NCBI GenBank assembly: GCA_001752465.1
Contig: MDJB01000056.1
Span: 34,330-98,329 of the forward strand
Source: Haemophilus quentini
GTDB lineage: Bacteria; Pseudomonadota; Gammaproteobacteria; Enterobacterales; Pasteurellaceae
DNA: 64,000 nucleotides
Direction of reading: 5' to 3'
The notes beneath the pieces were generated by a model. That model searched no databases, was not told the DNA's origin, and was given only the letters and a program-made list of their open reading frames with translations. The position numbers and the translations under genes are program-made. Within the stretch, counting starts at the first letter, position 1, and the number at the start of each line of letters is the position of its first letter. Positions 38,608 through 48,550 of this stretch are shown here, one piece after another.

Positions 38608-40581
38608 TTAGAACGATCCTTTCAACCCAACGTAAACATTACGTCCGTCTTGACCATATTCGATAGCATTTTCGTATTTTTTATTAAATACGTTGTTCAA
38701 GTTCGCATATATGTTTAGATTTGGAATTAATTGATAATTCACACCTAAATTTACCAAAGTGTAAGATGGCATTTTTACGCGTTTTTGTGCGTATGGATGA
38801 ACGCTTTGGAAATAAGTATCAAAACGTTTGCCAACATAAGAGACATTGATATCTGAACCTAATTTTTCAGTGATTTGATATGCTAATCCTGCATTTGCTG
38901 TATTTTTCGGATGTCGAATTAAAGTATCCCCTTCAGCACCTAATCGAGATTCCCCATTTTTGATTTGTGTGTAGGTATAATTTACATAACCAGTCAACGC
39001 CTCAGTGATTTTACCTCTATAAGCAACTTCAATGCCTCTTACCTTCGTTTTGCCTTTAACGTTAATCGCACGGGTTACATTTGTTGCTACAGGTTCGCTG
39101 CCAATAAAGTTATTCACAATACGAGCAAAATAAGTTACGTCTAAGCTATGATTTTTATTAGTTGTTTCTAATAAGAAACCAACTTCTCCGCCACGGCTTT
39201 TTTCAGGTTTTAAATCTGGATTGCCAACCCAAGTAATTGCAGGAAAGTACGAAGACGTTGATGTACCGTAACCGTAAAGTTCTACAAAATTTGGATTATG
39301 GACAGCAGTACCAAAACTTGCGTGGGCTTTCACGTTTTCAGATAAACGGTAAGCGCCAGCGATACGGCTAGTAAAAGTGTTTTTGAAATTATCACTATCT
39401 GTAAAACGCCCACTTAAAGAAAGACTGTGGTCATCTTCAGTAAATAAACGGTATTCTGTGGCAATGCTTTTTTCAATTAATTTTTGTTCTTTGAATGTTG
39501 AAGAAGATTGAGCTTCATAATGTGATTTTTAATATTCACTTAATATACTCACACCTTGTTTTAAATAACCTTCACGATCGAAGTTAATACCAAGTTGGTA
39601 ATTTGCATTGAGTTTTTTCCAATCACGAGTATACGGGGATGTACTTACATAATCATAATTATTTTTGATATGGCTAACACTAGCTTTATGTTTAAATAGC
39701 TCTTGATCATTGCCTACATAACCACTTAATTTAAAAATGGTTTCACGTGTACGGAAAAAGTCTTTATCCGTGGCTTCACTTAATAATAACGTATCATTCT
39801 TGGTTGTTTGTGAAGAGTGTGATGCTAAGACTTCCACACCTTTATTATTATCATCATAGCCTAAACGCAATGAACCATTGTCGCGATGGAATCCATCACG
39901 CTCAATTGCTCCACCTGTTGGAATTGATGTACCGTCTAAAGCTTTATAATTGAATTTATCTTTACTTAATACAGAAATGCCAGCCGTGCGATGACTATCT
40001 CCATGGAGTGCGTAATAGAAGCCCCCTTGGTAGCCTGAAATAGTAGCTGATGCATCACGTGTTCGGTGAGATCCCAATCCTAAATCAAAATCAATGTTAA
40101 AAGGTTTTTCTTTATATAGACCGTTTTTGGTTGTGATGTAAACTACACCACCAATCGCATCACTTCCCCATAACGCAGATTGTTCACCACGTAATACTTC
40201 AATTCTCTCAATATTACTTAGTGTTAATCCCCCAAAATCAAAACCATCATTTACAGGGTTCATTTTTACACCATCAATCACTACCACCGTATGGTTGGAT
40301 TCTGCTCCTCGTAAGAATAAACTAGTTACAGCACCACGACCTCCAGTTGCCCCCATTGCCACACCTGGCACAGTCTTCAATACATCACTTACATAAGTCG
40401 CATTACGTTCTGCAAAATCTTTTTCTGTTAATACGGTGACTGATGAGGCAGTTTGATCTTGGTTTACTGGCGTTGCGTAAGCCGAATACACATTGATCGG
40501 CTCAAGCTCAGTTTTAGTTTCAGCTTGTACAAAAGCCGATGCACTCAATAAAAGTGCGGTAGTAATTAAGTTAGTTTTCAT
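38608..40581 (-). pseudogene. BtuB-like TonB-dependent outer-membrane receptor, interrupted by in-frame TAA
   Basis: One frame of 657 residues with TAA at codon 351 (39529-39531). The intact parts show a signal peptide ending VQAE, a TonB-box-like INVYSA, a plug domain (SDVLKTVPGV, LFLRGAESNHTVVVIDGV, LRGEQSALWGSDAIGGV) and a barrel ending in GLKGSF with the C-terminal Phe. The reading frame continues immediately after the stop (KSHYEAQSSS...), so a point nonsense mutation is the cause unless readthrough occurs. Plug and barrel halves could not rejoin. The plug resembles BtuB. No cobalamin riboswitch is visible in the 5' region; a weak Fur-like stretch (about 40648-40664) is the only regulatory hint. 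Confidence 0.82.
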
Positions 40582-40779
40582 TAAGTTGGTTCCTCTTTTT
40601 AAAAAGAGCGCTATTTTGGTACAATAGAAATTTATTCCCTAGTTGAGAATTTTCATTTACTTTACAAATTCTGTTTATTTTGTAAAAAAATTCGTTTTTT
40701 GACCGCACTTTTTCGCCTTTATCCGCCTTGCGCTTTCAAGTATAATGCGAACATTTTTAATCACATTAGATCAACGATT

Positions 40780-41688
40780 ATGAGCACAAAATTTAACGTA
40801 AAAACATTCCAAGGTATGATTTTAGCCCTGCAAGAATATTGGGCAAACCAAGGCTGCACCATTGTTCAACCTTTTGATATGGAAGTGGGTGCAGGTACTT
40901 CTCACCCAATGACCGCATTGCGTGCATTAGGTCCAGAACCAATGGCATTTGCTTATGTGCAACCTTCACGCCGCCCAACGGATGGTCGCTATGGCGAAAA
41001 TCCAAACCGCTTACAACATTACTACCAATTCCAAGTAGTAATCAAACCTTCTCCAGATAATATTCAAGAACTTTATTTAGGCTCGCTTGAAATGCTCGGC
41101 TTCGATCCTACCAAAAACGATATTCGTTTCGTAGAAGATAACTGGGAAAACCCAACCTTAGGTGCTTGGGGCTTGGGCTGGGAAGTATGGTTAAACGGCA
41201 TGGAAGTGACCCAATTTACCTATTTCCAACAAGTGGGCGGCTTAGAATGTAAACCTGTCACGGGCGAGGTGACTTACGGTTTAGAGCGTTTGGCAATGTA
41301 CATTCAAGGTGTGGATAGCGTGTACGACTTAGTTTGGTCTGACGGCCCATTAGGCAAAACCACTTATGGCGATGTTTTCCATCAAAATGAAGTTGAGCAA
41401 TCAACCTATAACTTTGAACACGCAAACACAGATTTCTTATTTTACTGCTTCGATCAATACGAAAAAGAAGCACAAGAGTTATTAGCCTTAGAAAAACCGT
41501 TACCATTGCCAGCTTATGAACGTATTTTGAAAGCGGCACACAGCTTTAACTTGTTAGATGCACGTAAAGCAATTTCAGTGACAGAACGCCAACGCTATAT
41601 TTTACGTATTCGTGCCTTAACTAAAGGCGTGGCGGAAGCCTATTATGCAAGTCGTGAAGCCTTAGGTTTCCCAGGTTGTAAAAAATAA
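40780..41688 (+). CDS. glyQ: Glycyl-tRNA synthetase alpha subunit
   Basis: A 302-residue catalytic subunit of the bacterial alpha2beta2 GlyRS. Contains the class II motifs, e.g. [18 protein letters not shown] and the motif-2-like [20 protein letters not shown] start at ATG 40780 ([11 protein letters not shown]); the longer frame from 40699 would translate an uptake signal. The beta subunit gene glyS lies 2.9 kb downstream in the same direction, separated by six small envelope or redox genes. Confidence 0.96.
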   Translation: MSTKFNVKTFQGMILALQEYWANQGCTIVQPFDMEVGAGTSHPMTALRALGPEPMAFAYVQPSRRPTDGRYGENPNRLQHYYQFQVVIKPSPDNIQELYLGSLEMLGFDPTKNDIRFVEDNWENPTLGAWGLGWEVWLNGMEVTQFTYFQQVGGLECKPVTGEVTYGLERLAMYIQGVDSVYDLVWSDGPLGKTTYGDVFHQNEVEQSTYNFEHANTDFLFYCFDQYEKEAQELLALEKPLPLPAYERILKAAHSFNLLDARKAISVTERQRYILRIRALTKGVAEAYYASREALGFPGCKK

Positions 41689-41706
41689 CGCTTAAACAAA
41701 TTCACA

Positions 41707-41734
41707 AAAGTGCGGTGAAATTTGACCGCACTTT
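41707..41734. terminator. Inverted uptake-signal pair between glyQ and glutaredoxin-like gene
   Basis: AAAGTGCGGT (41707-41716) and ACCGCACTTT (41725-41734) form a 10-bp stem with an 8-base loop. Only three Ts follow and the next ribosome site AGGAGAG begins at once, so it may attenuate rather than fully terminate. Confidence 0.6.
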
Positions 41735-41745
41735 AGGAGAGCAAA

Positions 41746-42006
41746 ATGAGCAAACCCATTCTTTTTTATGCAGAAACATGCCCAGATACCGCACCATTTG
41801 TCGCGGAGTTGGATCGCTTAGGCGTGGCTTACGATGAAGTAGAAATTATAACTTCATTACCTAATCTCAAACAATTCATTCGTTTACGCGATAGTAATGC
41901 AGAATTTGATAACTCGAAAGCAAATGGCTATTTAGGCATTCCTGTGTTGTTATTACCAAATGGCGATGTTGTTTTAGATGAATCCAAATTAAAAGAGATT
42001 TTCTAA
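41746..42006 (+). CDS. Glutaredoxin-like small protein
   Basis: An 86-residue thioredoxin-fold protein. The redox position reads ETCPDTAP, a CPDT motif with a single cysteine, followed by the glutaredoxin cis-proline region GIPVLLLPNG. Monothiol-type chemistry or glutathione binding is plausible. Strong ribosome site AGGAGAG. Four bases before a lipoprotein gene, likely co-transcribed. Confidence 0.78.
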   Translation: MSKPILFYAETCPDTAPFVAELDRLGVAYDEVEIITSLPNLKQFIRLRDSNAEFDNSKANGYLGIPVLLLPNGDVVLDESKLKEIF

Positions 42007-42010
42007 AGTG

Positions 42011-42385
42011 ATGAAAAAAACGTTAGCTCTTGCAACTTCTACCATGATTTTGACCGCTTGTAGCAATGCTCAACCGCAAGCTGAAATGCCAACTGTGGGC
42101 GGAACCGATGCTCACAGTTGCTTACCAAGTGCGGGGCAGTCTTATTCTTATTTGAGAAAAGCCTGTGTACAAGTGTTTGATGTAGCGGATATTAAGCTAG
42201 ACGACCCAGCCAATAAAACCCAAGCGGTTTACGGTATTCTTTCGGGAGATAAACAACAGGTTGAAGTGTTTGCGTCTGATTTGCCAGAAAATACGGTTTT
42301 AGATGTGGTAAAAGGCGGCTATATCTCAAAAGATGGTAAAGTACGTTTAATGAAAACCAAGAAAAGTTGGAAAATTCGTAAGTAA
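42011..42385 (+). CDS. Putative lipoprotein, unknown function
   Basis: A 124-residue protein with signal MKKTLALATSTMILTACSNA, lipobox LTAC. The mature part has two Cys (SCLPS, KACVQV) and a C-terminal KSWKIRK. ATG 42011 is preferred over the GTG immediately before it. Its stop overlaps the next start (TAATG). No known family. Confidence 0.7.
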   Translation: MKKTLALATSTMILTACSNAQPQAEMPTVGGTDAHSCLPSAGQSYSYLRKACVQVFDVADIKLDDPANKTQAVYGILSGDKQQVEVFASDLPENTVLDVVKGGYISKDGKVRLMKTKKSWKIRK

Positions 42386-42831
42386 TGAAGAAAGTCAGTT
42401 TTTTACAATTTTTATTTAAAATTGGCGATGACTATTTAATGTTTTTGCGAAATTTAACACCCGCTGTGTTGTTTTTATCACTGGCGTTATTTATGTATTC
42501 TGAGCTGAATTGGACACATTGGGCGTGGAGTAATGTGCTAGTGCTGTTTTTAAGTTTGGCTTCAGGATTTATTGCACTCAGCGTCATGGCAATAAATACT
42601 GTCGCTTTTGTACGCGAGATGCTGAAAACCTTAAGAACACTAAGCGGAGAGAGCGAACTTGATGAAAATATTGGTACGCTCGCATTATTTAAAATGCTCT
42701 GGGTGGAGAGCAACAGTAAACAACTAATCTTTTTTGCGGTAGTCAATATTGTTGCAGTATTTATGGTGTTAGCTTACGGCACCAAATATGCCTTGAATTT
42801 TTATAGCTCAATTTCAACATTAAATGATTAG
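42385..42831 (+). CDS. Small inner-membrane protein, unknown function
   Basis: A 148-residue protein with three predicted helices (about 22-40, 48-68, 118-140) and a charged loop carrying TLRTLSGESELDENIG between the last two. Translationally coupled to the lipoprotein gene upstream and nine bases before the phosphatase gene. Not recognised. Confidence 0.65.
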   Translation: MKKVSFLQFLFKIGDDYLMFLRNLTPAVLFLSLALFMYSELNWTHWAWSNVLVLFLSLASGFIALSVMAINTVAFVREMLKTLRTLSGESELDENIGTLALFKMLWVESNSKQLIFFAVVNIVAVFMVLAYGTKYALNFYSSISTLND

Positions 42832-42840
42832 GTCTCGAAT

Positions 42841-44106
42841 ATGAAAAAAATAACCCTAAAATTCACCGCACTTTTGCTCGGCTCAGCTTTAGCAACTAGC
42901 GTGTTGGCAACAGAAAATGGTCAAACTTCCTCAAGTTTTGATTATGAATTAGAGAAAGTATTGATTTTCAGCCGACACGGATTGCGTTCACCAGTGGAAA
43001 AAGATCCGCAAGAAATGGCGAAATACTCCCCTTATGAATGGGCAAAATGGAATGTGCCATCTGGCTACCTCACTGCCAAAGGGACGGTGCTAGAAACCTA
43101 TTTCGGACAGTATTTAGGTCAATGGCTTGCAGATAAAGGGTTATTAACAACAGAACGTTGTGCATCGGGCGAAGGCATTTTTGCTTATGCAAATGGTGTG
43201 CAACGCACCATTGCAACAGGGCAAGCGATTGTTTCTGGCGCATTTGCGGGCTGTAATGTTCAATTGCAACATCATGGTAAAATTGGTTCAGAAAAAGATC
43301 CGATTTTTAATACACAGGCGAACAACCCAAGTAAAGCCTTGATTGAATCTGCAAAAAATAACGTTGATTTAACCGCTTTATAGCAAAAATTAGCACCGAA
43401 TTATGCGTTATTAAGTGAAATTATCGATTATAAAAATTCACCAAACTGCTTACAAAAAGGCGAATGTGATTTAGGTGGAAAAGTCGGTGAATACAGTATT
43501 AAAGACGCTAAGTCGGTAAAAATTACGGGTTCTATCAGCACCGGAAAGAAAATTGTCAGTGCGTTATTGCTCGCACATTATGTGGGTAAGCCTGATTCAG
43601 AAATCGCAAACGGTCGTGTGAATAGCCAAGACAAATGGCGTGCAATTAATGAAATTAAAAACGAATATTACCGCACGTTATTTAAAAACAACGAAACGTT
43701 AGCACAAAATGCATCATATCCGTTATTGGCATTTATTCAGCAACAGCTAAATAGTGAAAACAAAATTAACTTATTGGTTGGACACGATTCTAATATCGTC
43801 GCTCTGCTTGCGGCACTAGGTGTTGAGCCTTATGAATTGAATGATTCATTAGAAAATATCCCAATCGGAGGCAAGTTACTATTTGAAGTGTGGAAACATA
43901 AACCAAGTAGCAAACTCAAATTTAAGTTAGATTATGTATATCAAACCACCGACCAGCTGATTAACATCACGCCATTAAGTTTAGCTACACCACCAAACCA
44001 AACAGCATTAACTCTCAAAGGCTGTAAAAAAGATGAAAATGGTTTTTGTGATTACGAGCGTTTTCAACAGGTGTTGAGTGAGAGTATTAAGAACGGTAAG
44101 AAGTAA
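42841..44106 (+). pseudogene. Histidine acid phosphatase (AppA/Agp family), interrupted by in-frame TAG
   Basis: A 421-residue frame with TAG at codon 181 (43381-43383). Signal peptide to about residue 22; catalytic RHGLRSP motif at about 43-49; after the stop the same frame continues QKLAPNYALLSEI through SISTGKKIVSALL to the proton-donor HD motif GHDSNIVALLAALG near residue 315. Periplasmic enzymes of this family release phosphate from glucose-1-phosphate, phytate or other esters. With the nucleophile and HD donor split, the fragments should be inactive. A CAG-to-TAG transition is the simplest origin. Confidence 0.82.
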
Positions 44107-44165
44107 AATTGGATAAAATAGTCTATAAGTGACTGATTTATATCTTCTTCTAAAAGAGGATTTTT

Positions 44166-44618
44166 ATGAAAAAATTAATATTAATATCAAGTATTATATT
44201 AGCAGGGGGATGTGCAACACCGTTTCCTTTATCTCAATATGCTAGTGATAAAGAGGATATTCAAGCAAAAGAGTTTCAAGTACCATCCAATAATACTGCT
44301 AATCTTTATGTTTACAGAGATAAATCAGTAGGACCTTTCTATGGTGCAAAAATTTTTATTGATAATAAAGAAATCGCAACAACCCATGGCAAAACTTATT
44401 TTGTAGTAAATGTTTCTCCTGGTGAGCATTTTATAGAATCGTATACTGAAGAAAAAAGTATAAAGAAAAATTTTAGTGTTTTACCTAATAGTAACAACTA
44501 CATAAAAATAGATCCTAATGTTGATGGATTTGGCGTTACTATGAATATAATCATATCAGATGAAAAAACAGGTAAAAGCGGCGTTCTCCAGAGTAAATTA
44601 ATTGAAATAATTAAATAA
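44166..44618 (+). CDS. DUF2846-like lipoprotein
   Basis: A 150-residue protein with signal MKKLILISSIILAGGCAT, lipobox AGGC. The mature domain ANLYVYRDKSVGPFYGAKIF, then DNKEIATTHGKTYF and VSPGEH fits the DUF2846 beta-sandwich found in small lipoproteins. AT-rich relative to glyS, which starts 18 bases downstream. Function unknown. Confidence 0.75.
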   Translation: MKKLILISSIILAGGCATPFPLSQYASDKEDIQAKEFQVPSNNTANLYVYRDKSVGPFYGAKIFIDNKEIATTHGKTYFVVNVSPGEHFIESYTEEKSIKKNFSVLPNSNNYIKIDPNVDGFGVTMNIIISDEKTGKSGVLQSKLIEIIK

Positions 44619-44635
44619 TTGTAAAGAGATAAACA

Positions 44636-46702
44636 ATGACAACCCAAAACTTCCTAGTAGAAATCGGCACAGAAGAGCTACCACCTAAAGCTCTCAAAAC
44701 ATTAGCGACCTCTTTTGCGAATAACGTTGAAGCGGAATTAAACCAAGCGGGTTTAACCTTCGATAAAATCGAATGGTTTGCGGCGCCACGTCGTTTGGCG
44801 TTGAAAGTGTTGAACTTAGCCACACAACAGCCAAGCAAAGAAATTGAAAAACGCGGGCCCGCAGTGTCAGCTGCCTTTGATGCAGAAGGTAACCCAACAA
44901 AAGCGGCAGAAGGCTGGGCGCGTGGTTGTGGCATTACCGTTGACCAAGCAGAACGCATTGCGACCGATAAAGGTGAATGGCTTGTTCATCGTGCAAAAAT
45001 TGAAGGTCAGCCGACCAAAAACTTGCTGAACGATATTGTGGTAAATGCGTTGGCGAAATTGCCAATTCCCAAACCAATGCGTTGGGCTGATAAAACCGTG
45101 CAGTTTATTCGCCCGGTTCACACGGTAACTATGTTATTGGGTGATGAGTTAATCGAAGGCGAAATTTTAGGAGTGGCAAGTGCGCGCACTATTCGCGGAC
45201 ACCGTTTCTTAGGCGAGAAAGAATTTGAAATTCAACATGCAGACCAATATCCACAATTATTGCGTGAAAAAGGTTCTGTGGTGGCAGATTTCAATGAGCG
45301 TAAAGCCGAAATTTTGGCAAAATCTCAAGCAAAAGCGACCGCACTTGGCGGCGTGGCTGATATTGAAGAAAGCCTGCTTGAAGAAGTAACTTCGTTGGTG
45401 GAATATCCAAACGTATTAGCGGCAAAATTCGAAGAACGTTTCTTGGCCGTGCCTGCGGAAGCTTTGGTTTATACCATGAAAGGCGACCAAAAATATTTCC
45501 CGATTTATAATAAAGACGGCAATTTATTACCGCACTTTATTTTTGTCTCGAACATCAACCCTGAAGATCCAACCGTGATTATCGACGGGAACGAAAAAGT
45601 GGTTCGCCCACGTTTAACCGATGCGGAATTCTTCTTTAAAACTGACTTAAAACAAAAACTGGTTGATCGTTTACCACGCTTAGAAACCGTGTTATTCCAA
45701 CAACAACTGGGTACATTGAAAGACAAAACAGACCGCATTGAACAACTGGCAGGCGAAATTGCAAAACAAATCGGTGCAGACGAAGCAAAAGCAAAACGTG
45801 CGGGCTTACTATCAAAATGTGATTTAATGACCAATATGGTGTTTGAATTTACTGATACGCAAGGCGTAATGGGGATGCACTATGCTCGTCATGATGGTGA
45901 AGATGAAGAAGTCGCAGTGGCATTAAATGAACAATATATGCCTCGCTTTGCGGGTGATGAATTACCTAAATCTTTGGTGGCAAGTGCGGTCGCTTTAGCG
46001 GATAAATTTGACACTTTAACAGGTATCTTCGGCATCGGCCAAGCACCAAAAGGTAGTGCAGATCCATTTGCATTGCGTCGTGCGGCATTAGGTGCGTTAC
46101 GTATTATCGTAGAGAAAAATTTACCACTAGATTTAGAAGATTTAGTGAAAAAATCAGCCGCACTTTTCGGTGATAAACTCACGAATCAAAACGTGGTTTC
46201 TGATGTGGTGGACTTCATGCTCGGTCGTTTCCGTGCGTGGTATCAAGATGAAGGCATTGCGGTAGATGTAATTCAAGCGGTATTGGCTCGTCGTCCAACT
46301 CGCCCTGCTGATTTTGATGCGCGCGTGCGTGCGGTATCACACTTCCGTACTTTAGATTCAGCAGAATCGTTAGCAGCTGCAAACAAACGTGTAAGTAATA
46401 TCTTAGCCAAAGCGGATGCTGCAATTGGCGAGATCAATTTGACCGCTTGCGTAGAGCCAGCAGAAAAAGCCCTTGCTGAAGCTGTACTTGTATTACGCAC
46501 TGAAGTTCAACCGCTTATCGCTCAAGGTGATTATACGGCGGTATTAGATAAATTAGCGAACTTACGCGCTCCAGTAGATAGCTTCTTTGATAACGTGATG
46601 GTAAATTCTGAAGATCCAGCATTACGCCAAAATCGCTTAGCGATTTTAAATACGTTGCAAGGCTTGTTCTTACAAGTGGCGGATATTTCTGTTTTACAAT
46701 AA
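44636..46702 (+). CDS. glyS: Glycyl-tRNA synthetase beta subunit
   Basis: A 688-residue subunit needed for tRNA(Gly) recognition by the alpha2beta2 enzyme. Begins [20 protein letters not shown], with the conserved [11 protein letters not shown] stretch, an HD-like domain and a C-terminal anticodon-binding DALR-type domain ending [13 protein letters not shown]. Intact. A terminator follows at 46712. Confidence 0.96.
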   Translation: MTTQNFLVEIGTEELPPKALKTLATSFANNVEAELNQAGLTFDKIEWFAAPRRLALKVLNLATQQPSKEIEKRGPAVSAAFDAEGNPTKAAEGWARGCGITVDQAERIATDKGEWLVHRAKIEGQPTKNLLNDIVVNALAKLPIPKPMRWADKTVQFIRPVHTVTMLLGDELIEGEILGVASARTIRGHRFLGEKEFEIQHADQYPQLLREKGSVVADFNERKAEILAKSQAKATALGGVADIEESLLEEVTSLVEYPNVLAAKFEERFLAVPAEALVYTMKGDQKYFPIYNKDGNLLPHFIFVSNINPEDPTVIIDGNEKVVRPRLTDAEFFFKTDLKQKLVDRLPRLETVLFQQQLGTLKDKTDRIEQLAGEIAKQIGADEAKAKRAGLLSKCDLMTNMVFEFTDTQGVMGMHYARHDGEDEEVAVALNEQYMPRFAGDELPKSLVASAVALADKFDTLTGIFGIGQAPKGSADPFALRRAALGALRIIVEKNLPLDLEDLVKKSAALFGDKLTNQNVVSDVVDFMLGRFRAWYQDEGIAVDVIQAVLARRPTRPADFDARVRAVSHFRTLDSAESLAAANKRVSNILAKADAAIGEINLTACVEPAEKALAEAVLVLRTEVQPLIAQGDYTAVLDKLANLRAPVDSFFDNVMVNSEDPALRQNRLAILNTLQGLFLQVADISVLQ

Positions 46703-46711
46703 TGATTTAAT

Positions 46712-46725
46712 GCCCAGAAATGGGC
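46712..46725 (+). terminator. Terminator after glyS
   Basis: GCCCA-GAAA-TGGGC followed by TTTTAAATTT; a short GC stem capped by a stable GNRA-type loop. Confidence 0.7.
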
Positions 46726-46767
46726 TTTTAAATTTATATTCTAATCATCTAATCAAAAAAGGAAATT

Positions 46768-47461
46768 ATGAACAAACAAACAAACAAAAGGGTACGTCAT
46801 TAATTTGAATCGTTCTCCTGAACGATTAAGAAAGTTTTTTTCTCAAACTTCAGCAAATTTATTTACGCGTATGCCCGCTGTTGATAAGAAGTTACTTGAA
46901 CTATTTGATTTAGAAATTTTTTTTAATACTTCACTGTGTGAAAGTTTAATGGGACGGAAGGTAACTTCAGGTGAAATTGCTTGTACCCTTTCCCATATTG
47001 CGTGCTGGAAAGCAATTGCAAATGACGATACCTTACTAGATCGAGATTTTGCTATTATTGCCGAAGATGATGTGCTCTTAAAAAATGACTTACAATCGTC
47101 ACTTCAAGACGTGATTGATACTTTTGAAAACGGATATTTCTTAAATCAAGAAAATGTAGATTTAATTATTTTACAAAGTTTAGCCTTTGATTGGTTTAAT
47201 TTAGATGAAAATTTCTGTCCTATGTATTATGAATACGATAACTCTGGTTCGAGTTTATATTTAATTCGAAAATCACTTGCCATTGAATTAACGGAAAAAT
47301 TAAAAAAAGAAAAGCCGTATTGGTTAGCTGATTGGTTTACTGATTTTTGCGATAAAGAAAGAGTAAGAGGCGTTAAGCCTCATTTAGGTTATATCGTAGG
47401 AGGCTTTGATGCACCTTCTGATCTAGAGTCTGATCGTCAAAGAGCAAGGTGTAATACGTAA
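46768..47461 (+). CDS. GT25-family LOS glycosyltransferase, repeat-controlled and probably phase OFF
   Basis: A family 25 (LgtB/Lex2B-like) transferase with YVINLNRSPERL at the N-terminus, IACTLSHIACWKAI, the metal-binding EDD in IIAEDDVLL, and a C-terminal GGFDAPSDLES. It would add a hexose to lipooligosaccharide. ATG 46768 follows AAAGGAAATT and is trailed by four AACA units; in that frame translation ends after 11 codons (MNKQTNKRVRH, then TAA). With three or six units the ATG frame joins YVINLNRSP and gives about 229 residues. An internal TTG (46805) has no ribosome site. The gene is therefore a contingency locus in the OFF register. Confidence 0.8.
46771..46786 (+). repeat. Tetranucleotide repeat (AACA)x4 directly after a start codon
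   Basis: Four perfect AACA units followed by AAAG. One unit lost or two gained moves the start codon into frame with the downstream transferase. Short for a Haemophilus contingency repeat, so switching may be slow. Confidence 0.8.
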
Positions 47462-47531
47462 TAATTTGAATACTTTCCATAATTAAATATTGAGTGACAT
47501 TTAGAGCGCTTCTTTTAATAGTGATAAAAAT

Positions 47532-47558
47532 GGATGATTGATTTTTCATCAATCATCC
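47532..47558 (+). terminator. Terminator after the glycosyltransferase gene
   Basis: GGATGATTGAT (47532-47542), 5-base loop, ATCAATCATCC (47548-47558), then CTTCTTTT. Confidence 0.8.
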
Positions 47559-47607
47559 CTTCTTTTATAGACTTCAAGTGATTATTTCTCTATAATCACC
47601 GCACTTT

Positions 47608-47684
47608 CCCCCCTTAGCTCAGTCGGTTAGAGCAGGCGACTCATAATCGCTTGGTCGCTGGTTCAAGTCCGGCAGGGGGGACCA
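47608..47684 (+). tRNA. tRNA-Ile2 (anticodon CAU, lysidine-modified, reads AUA)
   Basis: 77 bases with acceptor CCCCCCT/AGGGGGG, discriminator A and encoded CCA. The body TTAGCTCAGT, the anticodon arm GGCGACTCATAATCGC and TTGGTCGCTGGTTCAAGTCC follow E. coli ileX almost exactly, and not elongator or initiator tRNA-Met. C34 would be converted to lysidine by TilS. It sits at the left edge of a mobile-element region. Confidence 0.9.
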
Positions 47685-47865
47685 TTCGACTTGTCAAATA
47701 ACTCTTTTCTGTCAAAAAACATCATAAAAACAGCATTTTAAAATCAACCTTATTGTTGTTTTCGTCTTTTATTGTTTGTCATTGTTCGTTTTTATTGTTT
47801 CCTTAAATGTTCCCTCTTTATGAAGGAACAAACACGAGGGAACAGAAGAACGGTAAATTTTTATT
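47685..47865. other. Non-coding stretch between tRNA-Ile2 and the IS element
   Basis: AT-rich, no plausible gene. It contains one clean inverted repeat, GTTCCCTC (47809-47816) and GAGGGAAC (47836-47843), separated by 19 bases with a second GGAAC word inside, which may be a binding site or relic of an integrated element. No duplicate of the tRNA 3' end is seen. Confidence 0.4.
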
Positions 47866-48540
47866 GGACTGTACTAGATAGCTAGACCAAATTCCCCTTA
47901 ACGAATTGTTTTAAAATTGAAATTTGAGATTTTATTTCACTGCTGTTAAAACGCCATTCACATTCCTTTAAATATAGCTCAAAATGCTCTTTAGGAATGC
48001 AATTAAATTTGCGTAAATGGCGTTTTGCTTGATTCCAAAAATTCTCAATTCCGTTTATGTAGTTATGATTTTTAGCAAAAAGCGTGCTGTGATTGATGCG
48101 AAAATGGCTAAATTCACTGACATCAAGTGCATCATAACGACGAAAGGTATCCGTGTACACAATGCTATCAGGCTTAACTTTCTCTCGGATAATTGGCAAT
48201 AATGTCGTTGATTATGTATTAGGGACAACGACGGTATAAACCTTGCCATTTCGTTTGATAAGCCCGAATACCGCGACTTTTCCGACAGCGCCACGACTAC
48301 GTTTACTTTTCTGGGTACCGCCGAAATAGCTTTCATCGGCTTCAATCTCACCTTCAGACATTTCCAAATGTGGGCTTGTTTGATAGATGAGTAAGCGTAA
48401 TTGATGAAAGTAATAAGCGACTTTTTCTCATTGCTTTATTCTAACTTAAATGGGATTTTTAGTCGTAGCCCCTTATTTATTTTACAATAAGTTATCTTCA
48501 TTTTTATAGACTAGTACACTTGCTAATCTACGTCAGTCCC
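47866..48540. mobile_element. IS1016-like insertion sequence (IS1595 family), degraded
   Basis: About 675 bases. The right end, read inwards, is GGGACTGACGTAGATTAGCA; the left end starts GGACTGTACTAGATAGCTAG, so the ends are related but the left one is worn. The transposase inside (minus strand) is broken in two ways. I could not find a convincing target-site duplication. IS1016 is known from H. influenzae, where copies flank the capsule locus. Confidence 0.7.
47882..48431 (-). pseudogene. IS1016-type transposase (ISXO2-like DDE), deletion plus in-frame TAA
   Basis: Starts MRKSR at ATG 48429-48431, then jumps by an out-of-frame internal deletion to AYYFHQLRLLIY, losing roughly 30 residues of the N-terminal zinc/HTH region. 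The catalytic part follows: GEIEADESYFGG, VFGLIKRNGKVYTVVV, then a TAA (48212-48214) where CAA would be expected, and on in the same frame through VYTDTFRRYD, HINGIENFWNQAKRH-type sequence (here YINGIENFWNQ) to TAG at 47882. The DDE core is otherwise well preserved, so inactivation is fairly recent. Confidence 0.8.
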
Positions 48541-48550
48541 TTATTTAGCA

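Noticed and set aside
40582..40779. Cobalamin riboswitch before the BtuB-like receptor
   Set aside because: The 5' region is too short and AT-rich, and I see no B12 box or multi-helix core on the minus strand.
44611..46500. Several minus-strand ORFs of 70-115 codons inside glyS
   Set aside because: Antisense shadows of a well-conserved gene with strong codon bias.
47608..47684. tRNA-Met for the CAT anticodon
   Set aside because: The body matches ileX (tRNA-Ile2) almost base for base rather than metT or initiator tRNA, so lysidine modification is assumed.
47685..47865. attL/attR of a prophage at tRNA-Ile2
   Set aside because: No repeat of the tRNA 3' end is found downstream and there is no integrase gene; kept only as a hot-spot suggestion.
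48055..48351. 98-codon minus-strand ORF in the IS element
   Set aside because: Wrong frame; the transposase-like translation lies in the adjacent frame interrupted by TAA 48212-48214.
47858..48548. 8-bp target-site duplication around the IS1016-like element
   Set aside because: The flanks (TTTTTATT and TTATTTAG) share only AT-rich words, not a duplication.
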